This document shows positions 33,352 to 41,594 of a DNA stretch of 64,000 bases, piece by piece (within the stretch, counting starts at the first letter, position 1; each line of letters starts with the position of its first letter). The stretch spans positions 1 to 64,000 of the forward strand of contig NZ_PPTQ01000002.1 of assembly GCF_003340345.1 (NCBI RefSeq), given 5' to 3'. Position numbers and translations under genes: made by a program. A model generated the notes under the pieces. That model made no database searches and had not been told where the DNA came from. It saw nothing but the letters and a program-made list of their open reading frames with translations. The DNA is from Paraeggerthella hongkongensis. Lineage in GTDB: Bacteria > Actinomycetota > Coriobacteriia > Coriobacteriales > Eggerthellaceae.

Positions 33352-35530
33352 CCTGTGGCGCATCCTTCGCAGCGACTTCAAAAGCCTGTTCGCGAACGCG
33401 ATGAGCATCATCATCGCCGTGGGCTTGGTGGTCATGCCTTCCATCTTCGCCTGGTACAACGTCATTGCGTGCTGGAACGTGTTCGACAACACCGGCAACC
33501 TTACCGTGGCGGTGGCCAATGTCGACGAGGGGTACGAAAGCGATTTGGTTCCCTTGCGCGTCAACGTGGGCGAGCAGGTGGTTTCCGCGCTGCGCGCCAA
33601 CGACCAGATCGATTGGACCTTCACGTCCGAAGAGGACGCCGTGGACGGCGCGAAATCGGGACGCTACTACGCGGCGGTGGTCATTCCGAGCAGCTTCAGC
33701 AAGGATATGCTCACCTTTTATTCGCAGGACGTGCAGCACGCGAAAATCGTCTACTACGCGAACGAGAAGAAGAGCGCGATTGCCCCGAAAATTACCGACA
33801 AGGGTGCCGATTCCGTGTCGTACCAGGTAAACGAGGTGTTCGCCGAAACGCTTTCGGAAGTTGCCCTCAGCTTGGCGGAATCGCTCTCGCGCTATGCCGA
33901 CGACGCCGACGTGAACGGTCGCATCGCCGATCTGTCCAAGCACGTGCGCGGCATGGGGGAGCAGGTGAAGCAGATGGGCTCGGTGCTCGATCTGTACGCT
34001 TCGCTCGCGCGTTCTTCGCAAACGCTTATCGGGGATTCGGTCAAGCTTATCGGGTCGGCCCGCTCCGAGTTGGACGGCATGGGCGCAACGGCTTCGCAGG
34101 GCGCGGCGGCTACGGGTGACATGGTCGAAGCCCTGAAGCAGTCGGTCGACGACCTGTCGCACGCGCTCGAGAGCACGGGGCAGGGCTTCGGCGCGGTTTC
34201 CGATTCGGTGGACGCCCTGTTCGACACGGCTTCTTCGGGAACGCAGGAATGCGTTGCGCAGATGCGCGCGCAGGCCGATACGGTGGACGGGCAGATCAGC
34301 CACTACGTTGCCCTGGTGGGCCAGTTGGAGCAGCTGCGGGGGCAGGTGCCCGAAGAGTATCAACCTGCCGTGGACGCGGTGATCGTGCGGCTGAACGCCG
34401 TTATCGAGCTTATGGAGGGCGTGCGCGACAACCTGCGCAGCGCGGCGACCAAGCTGGAAGCGGGCAACGCGAACACGCAGGCCGAGCGCGAGGAGATCAA
34501 GAAGCTGGCCGCACAGGCGCAGGAGAGCATGTCGGCGGTCAAAGGCGATTTCGATTCGAACGTGAAACCGGCCATGCAGCAGTTGGCAAGCAACGTGGCA
34601 ACGCTTGCGGCCAACGTTGGAGCCGGCGTGGACAACTTGCGGGCTTCGAGTTCCGGGCTGGCCGATTCCGCAGGGTCGGCCAACGATCTGCTGGGGTCGG
34701 CGGCTTCGAAGATCGACGGCGCGGCGCAGAAGCTGCGCGGATCGGCTACCGAGCTGGCGTCTTTGGCCGACAGCATCGACCAAGCGCTTGCGAGCGGCGA
34801 TATGGAAGCCCTGCGCCATGTGCTGGGCTCGGACACCCAGGTGCTTTCGAAGGCGCTTTCGGCACCGGTCGCCATCGATCGCATCGCCGTGTTCCCGGCG
34901 GACAACTTCGGATCGGCCATGGCTCCGCTGTACACGACGCTGGCCCTGTTCATCGGCTCGCTGCTTATTCTGGTTGCGGTGAAGCCGGGCGTCTCCGATA
35001 AGACGAGGGCGCTTTTGAGCAACCCGCGTCCCCGCGAGCTGTTCTTGGGGCATTTCGGCGTCATGGCGTTTCTGTCGCTGGCGCAGACCACGCTGATGGG
35101 GCTGGGCAACATGCTGTTCTTGCAGGTGCAGGTAGCTCATCCGATGCTGTTCATGCTGTGCTTCTGGGTGGCGGGCCTGGTGTTCACGTTCTTGATCTAC
35201 GCGCTGGTGGCGGCGTTCGCCAACTTGGGCAAGGCGGTCGCGGTGCTGCTTCTGATCATCCAGGTGACGGGATGCGGGGGCTCTTATCCGCTGCAGCTGC
35301 TGCCTTCGTTCATCCAGGACCTCAGCCCGTGGCTGCCGGCAACCCATGTGGTCAACGCCATGCGCGCGGCCATGTTCGGGACGTTCGGCAACGATTTCTG
35401 GATCGAGTTGGGCAAGCTGGTGCTGTTCCTGCTTCCCGCTGCGTTCATCGGCCTGGTGCTGCGCAAGCCGTTGGCGAAGTTCATGACGTGGTACGTCGAG
35501 CGGGTGGAGTCCTCGAAGCTGGTGGGGTAG
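33344..35530 (+). CDS. YhgE/Pip-family membrane protein 2
   Basis: A 728-residue paralogue of the preceding protein with the same plan: an N-terminal helix (about 18-38), MPSIFAWYNVIACWNVFDNTG directly after it, a coiled-coil-rich extracytoplasmic part (about 40-510), and about six hydrophobic segments from residue 520 on (PLYTTLALFIGSLLILVAV and later). It is translationally coupled to the first gene (8-bp overlap), so the two proteins probably form one complex. It lacks the extended cytoplasmic tail of the first protein. A GC-rich hairpin follows the stop. Confidence 0.9.
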   Translation: MSNLWRILRSDFKSLFANAMSIIIAVGLVVMPSIFAWYNVIACWNVFDNTGNLTVAVANVDEGYESDLVPLRVNVGEQVVSALRANDQIDWTFTSEEDAVDGAKSGRYYAAVVIPSSFSKDMLTFYSQDVQHAKIVYYANEKKSAIAPKITDKGADSVSYQVNEVFAETLSEVALSLAESLSRYADDADVNGRIADLSKHVRGMGEQVKQMGSVLDLYASLARSSQTLIGDSVKLIGSARSELDGMGATASQGAAATGDMVEALKQSVDDLSHALESTGQGFGAVSDSVDALFDTASSGTQECVAQMRAQADTVDGQISHYVALVGQLEQLRGQVPEEYQPAVDAVIVRLNAVIELMEGVRDNLRSAATKLEAGNANTQAEREEIKKLAAQAQESMSAVKGDFDSNVKPAMQQLASNVATLAANVGAGVDNLRASSSGLADSAGSANDLLGSAASKIDGAAQKLRGSATELASLADSIDQALASGDMEALRHVLGSDTQVLSKALSAPVAIDRIAVFPADNFGSAMAPLYTTLALFIGSLLILVAVKPGVSDKTRALLSNPRPRELFLGHFGVMAFLSLAQTTLMGLGNMLFLQVQVAHPMLFMLCFWVAGLVFTFLIYALVAAFANLGKAVAVLLLIIQVTGCGGSYPLQLLPSFIQDLSPWLPATHVVNAMRAAMFGTFGNDFWIELGKLVLFLLPAAFIGLVLRKPLAKFMTWYVERVESSKLVG

Positions 35531-35531
35531 G

Positions 35532-35571
35532 GCAGGCGACGCCCGCGCACGCAGGTGCGGGCGTCGCCTGC
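35532..35571. terminator. GC-rich hairpin between convergent transcripts
   Basis: Perfect 15-bp stem GCAGGCGACGCCCGC / GCGGGCGTCGCCTGC with a 10-base loop, between the second Pip gene (+) and the ArsR gene (-). There is no T run, but its place between convergent genes fits a bidirectional terminator. Confidence 0.65.
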
Positions 35572-35588
35572 GTGCGCGCAGGTGCGCT

Positions 35589-35870
35589 TCAGGAGCAGTA
35601 GGCGTCCTTCACTGTTTGAAACAGCGATCGAATGCGCTGGTCAGCCAAGCTGTACACGACGTAATGCCCGGAACGCTGGGCATGTACCACGCCCGCAAGG
35701 CGAAGCGCTGAAAGGTGCTGGGAAAGCGCGGGCCGACTGATGTTGGGAACGCTTTCGGCCAGCTGGGCCACGGTTTGGTCGGCTTCGAGCAGCGCGCAGA
35801 GAATCAAGAGCCGATTCTCGTTGGCAAGCAGGCGAAACAGTTCCGCTACCTGGTGCGCTTTTTCTTCCAT
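35589..35870 (-). CDS. ArsR-family regulator, SqrR/BigR-like
   Basis: A 93-residue winged-helix repressor. The recognition part reads NISRPALSQHLSALRLAGVV (about 43-62), followed by the wing QRSGHYVVYSL. It has exactly two cysteines, C25 in RLLILCALLE and C92 in the last helix (VKDAYCS), and lacks the ELCVCDL arsenic site. This is the arrangement of BigR/SqrR proteins, in which the two cysteines form a disulfide or polysulfide bridge on exposure to reactive sulfur. It is the third gene of a - strand operon (9 bp after the NapH-like gene); the palindrome at 36766-36779 upstream of the operon is a likely target. Sulfur sensing is inferred from the cysteine pattern. Confidence 0.85.
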   Translation of the reverse strand: MEEKAHQVAELFRLLANENRLLILCALLEADQTVAQLAESVPNISRPALSQHLSALRLAGVVHAQRSGHYVVYSLADQRIRSLFQTVKDAYCS

Positions 35871-35879
35871 GGCGGTCTC

Positions 35880-36536
35880 CTATGCGGGAGTCGAAGGGTT
35901 CGCAGACGTCGCGGGTCGCTCTTCCGTCGGCGGTTCCATGCCGTGCGCGCGGCCTTTGGAGATGAGCTGGGTCATGGTGCCCATGGGACAGAACGCGCAC
36001 CACGAGCGCGGCCGGTACAGAGCCATGACTGCAAGCCCGATCAGGTTCGACGTCAGCATGATACTGTAGAACCCGAAGGCGAATTGCGCAACCCACGGCT
36101 CCACTTCCACCGGATAGGCCCAATCCCATGGCAGCGAGAAGGTCCACAGAAGCTGTACGGCCGTTCCCAGCTCGCTGCTTCCGGCGAACACCATCCAGGT
36201 GACGAACAGCATGTTCGCGAACATAGCCATGAAGAACGCCAGGAAGCCCAGCCTGAACGCGCGCGACCGCAGGATGCGCGGGGTCGGCTTGTTGCGCGAG
36301 AGGCCGAACCGCTTGCCCAGAAGCGTCAGGAACTGTCCGCGGTCGCAGTAGCGGTTGCAGTAGGCTTTTCCGCCGCCTGCCAGGGAAACGATGAGCGGCA
36401 CGAAGAAGAACACGAGGCCGATCCACGCGAACAGGATGTTGAAGAAGCCCAGCGCCAGGTAGATGGGCGTGATCACGTACAGGCGGTCGTACCAGCGCGG
36501 TGCGCATGCCTTGCCGCACGCCTTCTTGCCGCTCAT
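35880..36536 (-). CDS. NapH/CcoG-like 4Fe-4S membrane protein
   Basis: A 218-residue membrane protein with about four hydrophobic helices (roughly 24-55, 88-115, 140-170) and two short Cys motifs, CNRYCDRGQ (about 60-68) and CAFCPMGTMTQ (about 182-192), of the NapH/NosR/CcoG-type polyferredoxin family. Such proteins pass electrons across or along the membrane. The ATG overlaps the ferredoxin stop by 4 bp, and the ArsR gene follows 9 bp after its stop, so the three form one unit. The redox partner is probably the ferredoxin encoded just before it. The substrate process is unknown; the SqrR-like regulator hints at sulfur chemistry. Confidence 0.8.
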   Translation of the reverse strand: MSGKKACGKACAPRWYDRLYVITPIYLALGFFNILFAWIGLVFFFVPLIVSLAGGGKAYCNRYCDRGQFLTLLGKRFGLSRNKPTPRILRSRAFRLGFLAFFMAMFANMLFVTWMVFAGSSELGTAVQLLWTFSLPWDWAYPVEVEPWVAQFAFGFYSIMLTSNLIGLAVMALYRPRSWCAFCPMGTMTQLISKGRAHGMEPPTEERPATSANPSTPA

Positions 36537-36739
36537 GCCGACACCGCCTCGCGTCGGTGCACGGCTACGGCGGATGCCGGGCATTCCGCTTCGCATGCTC
36601 CGCAGCCCACGCAAAGGGTCGCGTTCACGTACGCCCTTGTTCCGCGCCAGACTGAAACGGCTTCCCGGGGGCAGGCGTGAGCGCATGCGCCGCAGGCGAC
36701 ACAGGCTTTCTCGGCTACGACCGCTATCTTCTTTGCCAC
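36533..36739 (-). CDS. 2[4Fe-4S] ferredoxin
   Basis: A 68-residue electron carrier with two CxxCxxCxxxCP clusters: CVACGACAHACP (about 13-24) and CVGCGACEAECP (about 43-54). Start is the GTG at 36739 with AAAGGAAG upstream. It is first in the operon ferredoxin - NapH-like - ArsR and shares ATGA with the second gene. Confidence 0.9.
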   Translation of the reverse strand: MAKKIAVVAEKACVACGACAHACPREAVSVWRGTRAYVNATLCVGCGACEAECPASAVAVHRREAVSA

Positions 36740-37058
36740 CGTCTTCCTTTCTCTAAATTAGAATATAAGAATATTCTTAAATAATAAACGAAGAGGGGCC
36801 GCCGCGCAACCGTGCAATGGCGCGCCCGGCCTCATCAGCGAAAAAGGAGCATGAAACAGGATGTCAACGGCGTATCGCTATAGAGGGGGCAATGAATAGG
36901 GTGCTAAAGCATCCGGGGTTTTCGGCCGCAACGGCGCTGCCATGGGAATAGCATAGCTTGGGAAGCTTCTAGTCTGCGCGTCGTGGCGGAGTGTTTTCGG
37001 GCTGGCAGGATGCGGGCTTTGCGCTTCAACTTGAGTCATCAGGACGAAGGGAGTTGAA
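36740..37058. other. Divergent intergenic region
   Basis: This 319-bp region separates the ferredoxin operon (-) from the SHIRT-domain surface gene (+). The first 50 bp are AT-rich and carry the palindrome at 36766-36779. The rest is GC-rich; I could not place a clear promoter for the + strand gene. No gene was seen. Confidence 0.5.
36766..36779. promoter_or_regulatory. Candidate ArsR operator
   Basis: Perfect 14-bp palindrome TAAGAATATTCTTA within an AT-rich block, 27 bp upstream of the ferredoxin GTG. On the - strand it overlaps the region where -35 and -10 boxes (TATATT or TATTCT) would lie, a position suited to repression. AT-rich dyads of this type are usual for ArsR/SmtB and BigR-like regulators. 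Confidence 0.65.
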
Positions 37059-38954
37059 ATGCTACGAGACAGCGTGCTTCGCCTTGTCGTTGCCGTCGGG
37101 CTGGTTGCGGGCGTTGCGATGCCGGGTAGCTTCGCGTTCGCGGCGCCCGACGGCAGCTTGGCGGGGACGGAGGTTCGGGATGCTGCACCCGAGGCGGCTT
37201 CGAGCGATGCCGGCTTATCGGAGGACCGCAACGAGGAAGGCTCTTCCGTCGACGGCGCGCCGGCGTCAGCGCCTGAAGCGCCGACGGGCGCCGAGTTGCC
37301 GCCGCCGATCGCCGAGCCGCTTTCCATATCGATCGACGAGGAAAATCCCGTGGCGCCCGAATCGGGGACGGCGGGGGAGCGTCCGGTAGATGCGCGCGAT
37401 GCGGCGCCTGCGGAACAGCCCGATTTCAACGGCATCGTGGAGTTCGACATGGAAGTTGCCGGAGAGGGTGTGCAGTCCAAGGTGTTTACGAGCGGCGACG
37501 AGCCGCTGGGCAACTTCGGTTTGTACGATATGGGAAGCTGGGTTTTCAAGAAGTACTTCATCGGCTGGTCGGACGTGCCGGATTACGTGGCTAACGCGCA
37601 GGGCCGCCTTTTCTACGAGAGCGAGCCGGTGTCCGCGGCGTTTCCCGAGGGCCTGTCCGAGCCGCGCCGTCTGTACGCCATTTTCGCGGGCGGGTTCGAT
37701 GCGCTGAACAGCGCGGGCTATATCGACATGAACCGCGGCATGAGCGCTTCCGACACCGTGGAGGGCGAGATCGTCGAGCAATCCGGGTTCGGAACCGATC
37801 AGGCGGACAAAGCGGCAACCGTGATGCTGGATCCGTCGGTGCCGGGATACGGGGTTGCGGCGCGTCCGGAATTCGGCTTCAACAAGGTGCTCGCGCACAT
37901 GGTGTTCAGGAATCCCGGCGGCATTATGACCAACAGCGGAACCTGGTCGGACGGCCCGAAGCAGGGCGCGTCGTACACGCACGTCGATCTGCACGTGGTG
38001 CTTGACGAGCGCATCGGCATGCCCGACGTTTTGGAGAACGTGTCGTTTACCAGCTACCAGTTCAAGCCTTCGTACGTGCTCGACGAAAACTACAACGTGC
38101 TTGCCCGGATAGACGATTCGCTGGTGCAGGGAAGCCCCACCTCGGTGTTCTCGTTCGATCGCCAGGGCAAGTCCACGTTCATCGTCCGGGTCACGGTTCG
38201 CCGCGACGGAAATCCGGCGAACCTTCTGAACGCTTCGGCTTCGCAGGTGCTCGAGCCGATGGTGCTTACGGCACCGGGACGTCCCTTCTTCGTTTCGAAG
38301 GAGACGGCGTACGCGGTCGAGTCTGCGGGCGAGCCGATTACACTGGGCGGCTACATCGACGGCGTGGTGAAGGTGAGCGCGATCAAGCAGAACATTCCCC
38401 GAATCGACAGCCCCTCGATGCGAATAGCCTTCATGGCGCGAACCTACCAGGTTTCGTATCGCTTCGAAAGCATGACGGAAGGCAAGGAGCTGCCTGCGGA
38501 CGTGCTGGCGCTTCTGCCTGTGCCGCTCGAGGGCCTGGAGACGGGCGTCCGCGTGTTCCCCGAAGAGCTGCTTCAGACCGAGATCCAGGTTGAAGGCGGG
38601 AAATGGGCGTTCCGCTCCTGGGACAAGGAGTCGCATCTGGTTGACGACGCCGACGGCGAGTTCGTGGGGTATTGGGAATTCGCAGCCGATCCCGTGCCGG
38701 TCGACCCGCCGGATCCGACCGACCCGCCGGATCCGGTCAACCCGGTCGATCCGGTTGCGCCGGTTGAGCCCGGGACCTCGGGGCAGCAGCCCAAGCCGAT
38801 GCCCGAACCCGTAAAGGCCCAGGCAAAGGCGCTTCCCGTTACGGGCGACTCGAGCTTGGCGGCCGTCGCTGCGTTCGCGGGCGCGGCCTTCCTGGCGGGC
38901 GTGGTGATTCTTGCCGCCGCCATTGCCGTGGGAAAGAGGCGGTCGGGAAAGTAG
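37059..38954 (+). CDS. LPVTG-anchored surface protein with SHIRT domain
   Basis: A 631-residue exported protein. Signal peptide about 1-29 (ending SFAFAAP), then an acidic low-complexity stretch (about 30-125) and an unrecognised beta-rich middle (about 126-455). Residues about 463-545 match a SHIRT domain, beginning TYQVSYRFESMTEGKELPAD. SHIRT domains act as rod-like spacers in Gram-positive surface proteins. A Pro/Asp stalk (VDPPDPTDPPDP) leads to LPVTG (about 592-596), a hydrophobic segment and a KRR tail. ATG preceded by GAAGGGAG. It is a single gene, with a hairpin terminator shared with tex downstream. Probable adhesin; ligand unknown. Confidence 0.85.
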   Translation: MLRDSVLRLVVAVGLVAGVAMPGSFAFAAPDGSLAGTEVRDAAPEAASSDAGLSEDRNEEGSSVDGAPASAPEAPTGAELPPPIAEPLSISIDEENPVAPESGTAGERPVDARDAAPAEQPDFNGIVEFDMEVAGEGVQSKVFTSGDEPLGNFGLYDMGSWVFKKYFIGWSDVPDYVANAQGRLFYESEPVSAAFPEGLSEPRRLYAIFAGGFDALNSAGYIDMNRGMSASDTVEGEIVEQSGFGTDQADKAATVMLDPSVPGYGVAARPEFGFNKVLAHMVFRNPGGIMTNSGTWSDGPKQGASYTHVDLHVVLDERIGMPDVLENVSFTSYQFKPSYVLDENYNVLARIDDSLVQGSPTSVFSFDRQGKSTFIVRVTVRRDGNPANLLNASASQVLEPMVLTAPGRPFFVSKETAYAVESAGEPITLGGYIDGVVKVSAIKQNIPRIDSPSMRIAFMARTYQVSYRFESMTEGKELPADVLALLPVPLEGLETGVRVFPEELLQTEIQVEGGKWAFRSWDKESHLVDDADGEFVGYWEFAADPVPVDPPDPTDPPDPVNPVDPVAPVEPGTSGQQPKPMPEPVKAQAKALPVTGDSSLAAVAAFAGAAFLAGVVILAAAIAVGKRRSGK

Positions 38955-38984
38955 CAGCCTGCTAAGTAGTTTCAAGAGCGGGCG

Positions 38985-39020
38985 ATCGGGGCGGGTGCGC
39001 AGGTGCGTGCCCGCCCCGAT
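38985..39020. terminator. Bidirectional terminator-like hairpin
   Basis: Perfect 11-bp stem ATCGGGGCGGG / CCCGCCCCGAT with a 14-base loop, in the 129 bp between the convergent SHIRT-protein and tex genes. Confidence 0.65.
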
Positions 39021-39083
39021 GCTGCGTGCGCCGCGAAGGGGCATCGCTGCCGTTGCTTCGCGCTGCGAGCGCTTGCGAGGACG

Positions 39084-41240
39084 CTACGCCTTTCCCTTCG
39101 CCATCGAAAGCGATATCTTGCCGCGATCTTTGTCGATGCCGGTCACCCAGACGGTTACCGTGTCGCCAACGGACACGACCTCGCTCGGATGTTTGACGAA
39201 GCGGTCGGATAGCTTGGAAATGTGGACGAGTCCGTCTTGCTTCACGCCGATGTCGACGAATGCGCCGAAGTCCACCACGTTGCGCACGGTGCCGGTCAGC
39301 TCCATGCCGACGGACAGGTCGTCGAAGTCCCGCACGGTGCGGTCGAACACCACCGGCGGCGCGTCGTCGCGGGGGTCGCGGCCCGGTTTCTCCAGCTCGG
39401 CCACTATGTCTTTAAGCGTGGGAAGGCCGACGCCCAGCTCTTCGGAAAGGCCCGCCACGTTGCCCAGACGGCTTGCGATGTCGGGTACTCCGCCTTGGGC
39501 GAGCGCTTCCGGCTTCACCTGCGCGCGCTTCAAAAGCTCGCGCGCCACGGGGTAGCTTTCGGGATGGACGCTCGTGGCGTCGAGCGGGTTCGCGCCGTTC
39601 GCGATGCGCAGGAATCCCGCGCAGTTCTGGAAGGCTTTCGCGCCCAGCTTCGGCACCTTCTTCAGTTCGCGGCGATCGGCGAAGGCGCCGTGCTCTTCCC
39701 GATAGGCCACGATGTTTTTCGCCACGGTGGCGTTCACGCCCGACACGTAGCCCAAAAGACTCGCGCTTGCCGTATTGAGGTCGACGCCTACCCGGTTTAC
39801 GACGCGCTCCACCACGTCGCCCAGCGCGCGTCCGAGCGCCGCCTGGTCCAGGTCGTGCTGGTATTGGCCCACGCCGATGGCCTGGGGCGGAATCTTCACC
39901 AGCTCGGCTAGGGGGTCTTGCAGGCGACGCCCCAGGCTCATGGCGCCGCGCGTGGTCACGTCGAGGTCGGGGTACTCCTCGCTGGCCAGTTGCGACGCAG
40001 AGTATACCGAGGCCCCGGCTTCGTTCACGATGGTGTACTGCACGGGCTGGTCCAGTCGCGCTAGAAGGTCGGCCACGGCGTCCTCGGTCTCGCGGCTGCC
40101 GGTGCCGTTGCCGATGGCCACCACGTTCACGCAGTGCTTCTTGACCAGGCTTTCGAGTGCGGCCTGCGCCTCCTTCACCTGCGAGCGCGGCGGCGTGGGG
40201 TAGACCGTCGTGTAGTCGAGCAGCTTGCCGTACTCGTCGAGCACCGCCACTTTGCAGCCGGTGCGGTAGCCGGGATCGAGCGCAAGGACGCGCGCGCCGC
40301 GAACGGGGCGCTGCTGCAGAAGGTTCTCGGTGTTCTTGGCGAACACGCGGATGGCGTCGGCCTGCGCGCGCTCGGTAAGAAGGCTGCGCATCTCGCGATC
40401 GAGGGCGGGCGCCATGAGGCGCTTGTAGCCGTCGGCAACGGCTTCGCGCAGCACGTCGGCGAAGGGGCTTTGCGGGCGCGTGATCACGCGACGTTCCAGC
40501 TGCTCCACCGCGGCGTCTGCCTGGACGCGCACCTTCACGCGCAGCTTGCCCTCTTTCTCGCCGCGGTTCACGGCGAGCACGCGGTGGTTGGGGATGCGCG
40601 AGAGCGGCTCCGAGAAATCGTAGTACGACTCGTAGACGGTTTTTTCCTGTGCGTCGGTTGCTTCGACGGCCAACGCGCCGGTGCGCTGGGTGAAGCTGCG
40701 CAGCACGGCGGTGTGCTCGGCGTCGTCAGCTATCGTCTCGGCAACGATATCGCGAGCGCCCTGCAGCGCGGCTTCGGCCGTGGGGAAGCCGGCTTCGGCG
40801 TTCACGAGCCCGGCGGCAAGGGCGAGCGGGCTCTTGTCCGAGCGTCCCTGCGCCAAGATGAGCAGGGCGAGCGGTTCCAGCCCGGCATCGCGCGCTTTCG
40901 ACGCGCGGGTGGCGCGCTTTTTCCTGTACGGCTTGTACAGGTCCTCCACGCGCTGCATGATCGCGGCGTCTTCGATCTTCGCACGCAGTTCGGGCGTGAG
41001 CTTGCCCTGCTCGTCGATAGCGCGCAGCACTTCGTCCTTGCGAGTCTCGAGGGCGCGCAGATAGGAAAGGCGCTCGTCGAAGGCGCGCAGCTGGGCGTCG
41101 TCCATGCCGCCGGTGGCTTCCTTGCGGTAGCGGGCGATGAACGGAATGGTGTTGCCCTCGTCGACGAGGGCGATGACGGCTGCAACCTGCGCCGCGGAAA
41201 GCCCCAGCTCGCGTGCGAGCGTGGTGTGGATGTTCGACAT
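39084..41240 (-). CDS. tex: RNA-binding transcription accessory protein Tex
   Basis: A 718-residue member of the Tex/Spt6-like family, which binds nucleic acid and affects transcription and gene expression. Domains in order: N-terminal helical region (NTIPFIARYRKEATGGMDD at about 31-49), YqgF/RNase H-like domain (about 315-440, VLALDPGYRTGCKVAVLD), helix-hairpin-helix region (about 480-550, GVDLNTASASLLGYVSGV), and a C-terminal S1 RNA-binding domain (about 640-712, GTVRNVVDFGAFVDIGVKQD). The ATG at 41240 has AGGAG about 9 bp upstream. It stands alone on the - strand; the inverted-repeat element B lies 100 bp upstream. Confidence 0.94.
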   Translation of the reverse strand: MSNIHTTLARELGLSAAQVAAVIALVDEGNTIPFIARYRKEATGGMDDAQLRAFDERLSYLRALETRKDEVLRAIDEQGKLTPELRAKIEDAAIMQRVEDLYKPYRKKRATRASKARDAGLEPLALLILAQGRSDKSPLALAAGLVNAEAGFPTAEAALQGARDIVAETIADDAEHTAVLRSFTQRTGALAVEATDAQEKTVYESYYDFSEPLSRIPNHRVLAVNRGEKEGKLRVKVRVQADAAVEQLERRVITRPQSPFADVLREAVADGYKRLMAPALDREMRSLLTERAQADAIRVFAKNTENLLQQRPVRGARVLALDPGYRTGCKVAVLDEYGKLLDYTTVYPTPPRSQVKEAQAALESLVKKHCVNVVAIGNGTGSRETEDAVADLLARLDQPVQYTIVNEAGASVYSASQLASEEYPDLDVTTRGAMSLGRRLQDPLAELVKIPPQAIGVGQYQHDLDQAALGRALGDVVERVVNRVGVDLNTASASLLGYVSGVNATVAKNIVAYREEHGAFADRRELKKVPKLGAKAFQNCAGFLRIANGANPLDATSVHPESYPVARELLKRAQVKPEALAQGGVPDIASRLGNVAGLSEELGVGLPTLKDIVAELEKPGRDPRDDAPPVVFDRTVRDFDDLSVGMELTGTVRNVVDFGAFVDIGVKQDGLVHISKLSDRFVKHPSEVVSVGDTVTVWVTGIDKDRGKISLSMAKGKA

Positions 41241-41594
41241 GGAATGCGCTCCTGTGTTCCGGCTTGAAATCGGGCTTGCCATTATACGCGAACGATGCCG
41301 TCCGGGGCGTCCGCGTTTCCGGATGCAGGGATCGGCGCGCGCTGTCAAAACGATCGAGTTTTGCGGCGGTTTTTCGCCTTTGAGCACGTCGCTTCTTGAA
41401 GGCGTTTTACATCACCCCAGGTCACAAAGTTGTCATGGGTCTTTATCCTGGTTTGAGGACCAGCAAAACTCGATCGTTTTGACAGCGCGCGGCACCGTGG
41501 TGCAAGCATCAGCCGAGCGCCGCGCAGCCGGAGGCGTCGCTGCCGCAAAGCCGTCAGCCGAGCGACGCGCAACCGCTGCCCGGCTGATGCCGGC
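41241..41594. other. Gap between tex and the signalling operon, with element B
   Basis: This 354-bp gap separates the 3' end of the - strand signalling operon (41595) from the tex start (41240). It holds the inverted-repeat element at 41342-41485. The bases next to tex (about 41241-41290, with CATTATACG) could carry its promoter. A short repeat, GCATCAGCCGAGCGCCGCGC and GTCAGCCGAGCGACGCGC, occurs at about 41506-41570. No gene was found. Confidence 0.5.
41342..41485 (+). repeat. Inverted-repeat element, copy B (144 bp)
   Basis: The two 23-bp ends are exact reverse complements (left end CTGTCAAAACGATCGAGTTT...). CGCGCG on both sides extends the perfect arms to 29 bp (41336-41491). Inside are GGCG-GTTTTT-CGCC, CACCCCAGGTCACAAAGTTG and CTGGTTTGAGGACCAG, each in the same place as in copy A. 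Same length and about 83% identity to copy A by hand alignment. As RNA it would fold into a closed multi-branched structure. Confidence 0.9.

Noticed and set aside
30952-33624. 890-codon open frame opposite the first Pip gene
   Set aside because: Composition is typical of antisense GC-rich frames; the Pip protein is clear on the + strand.
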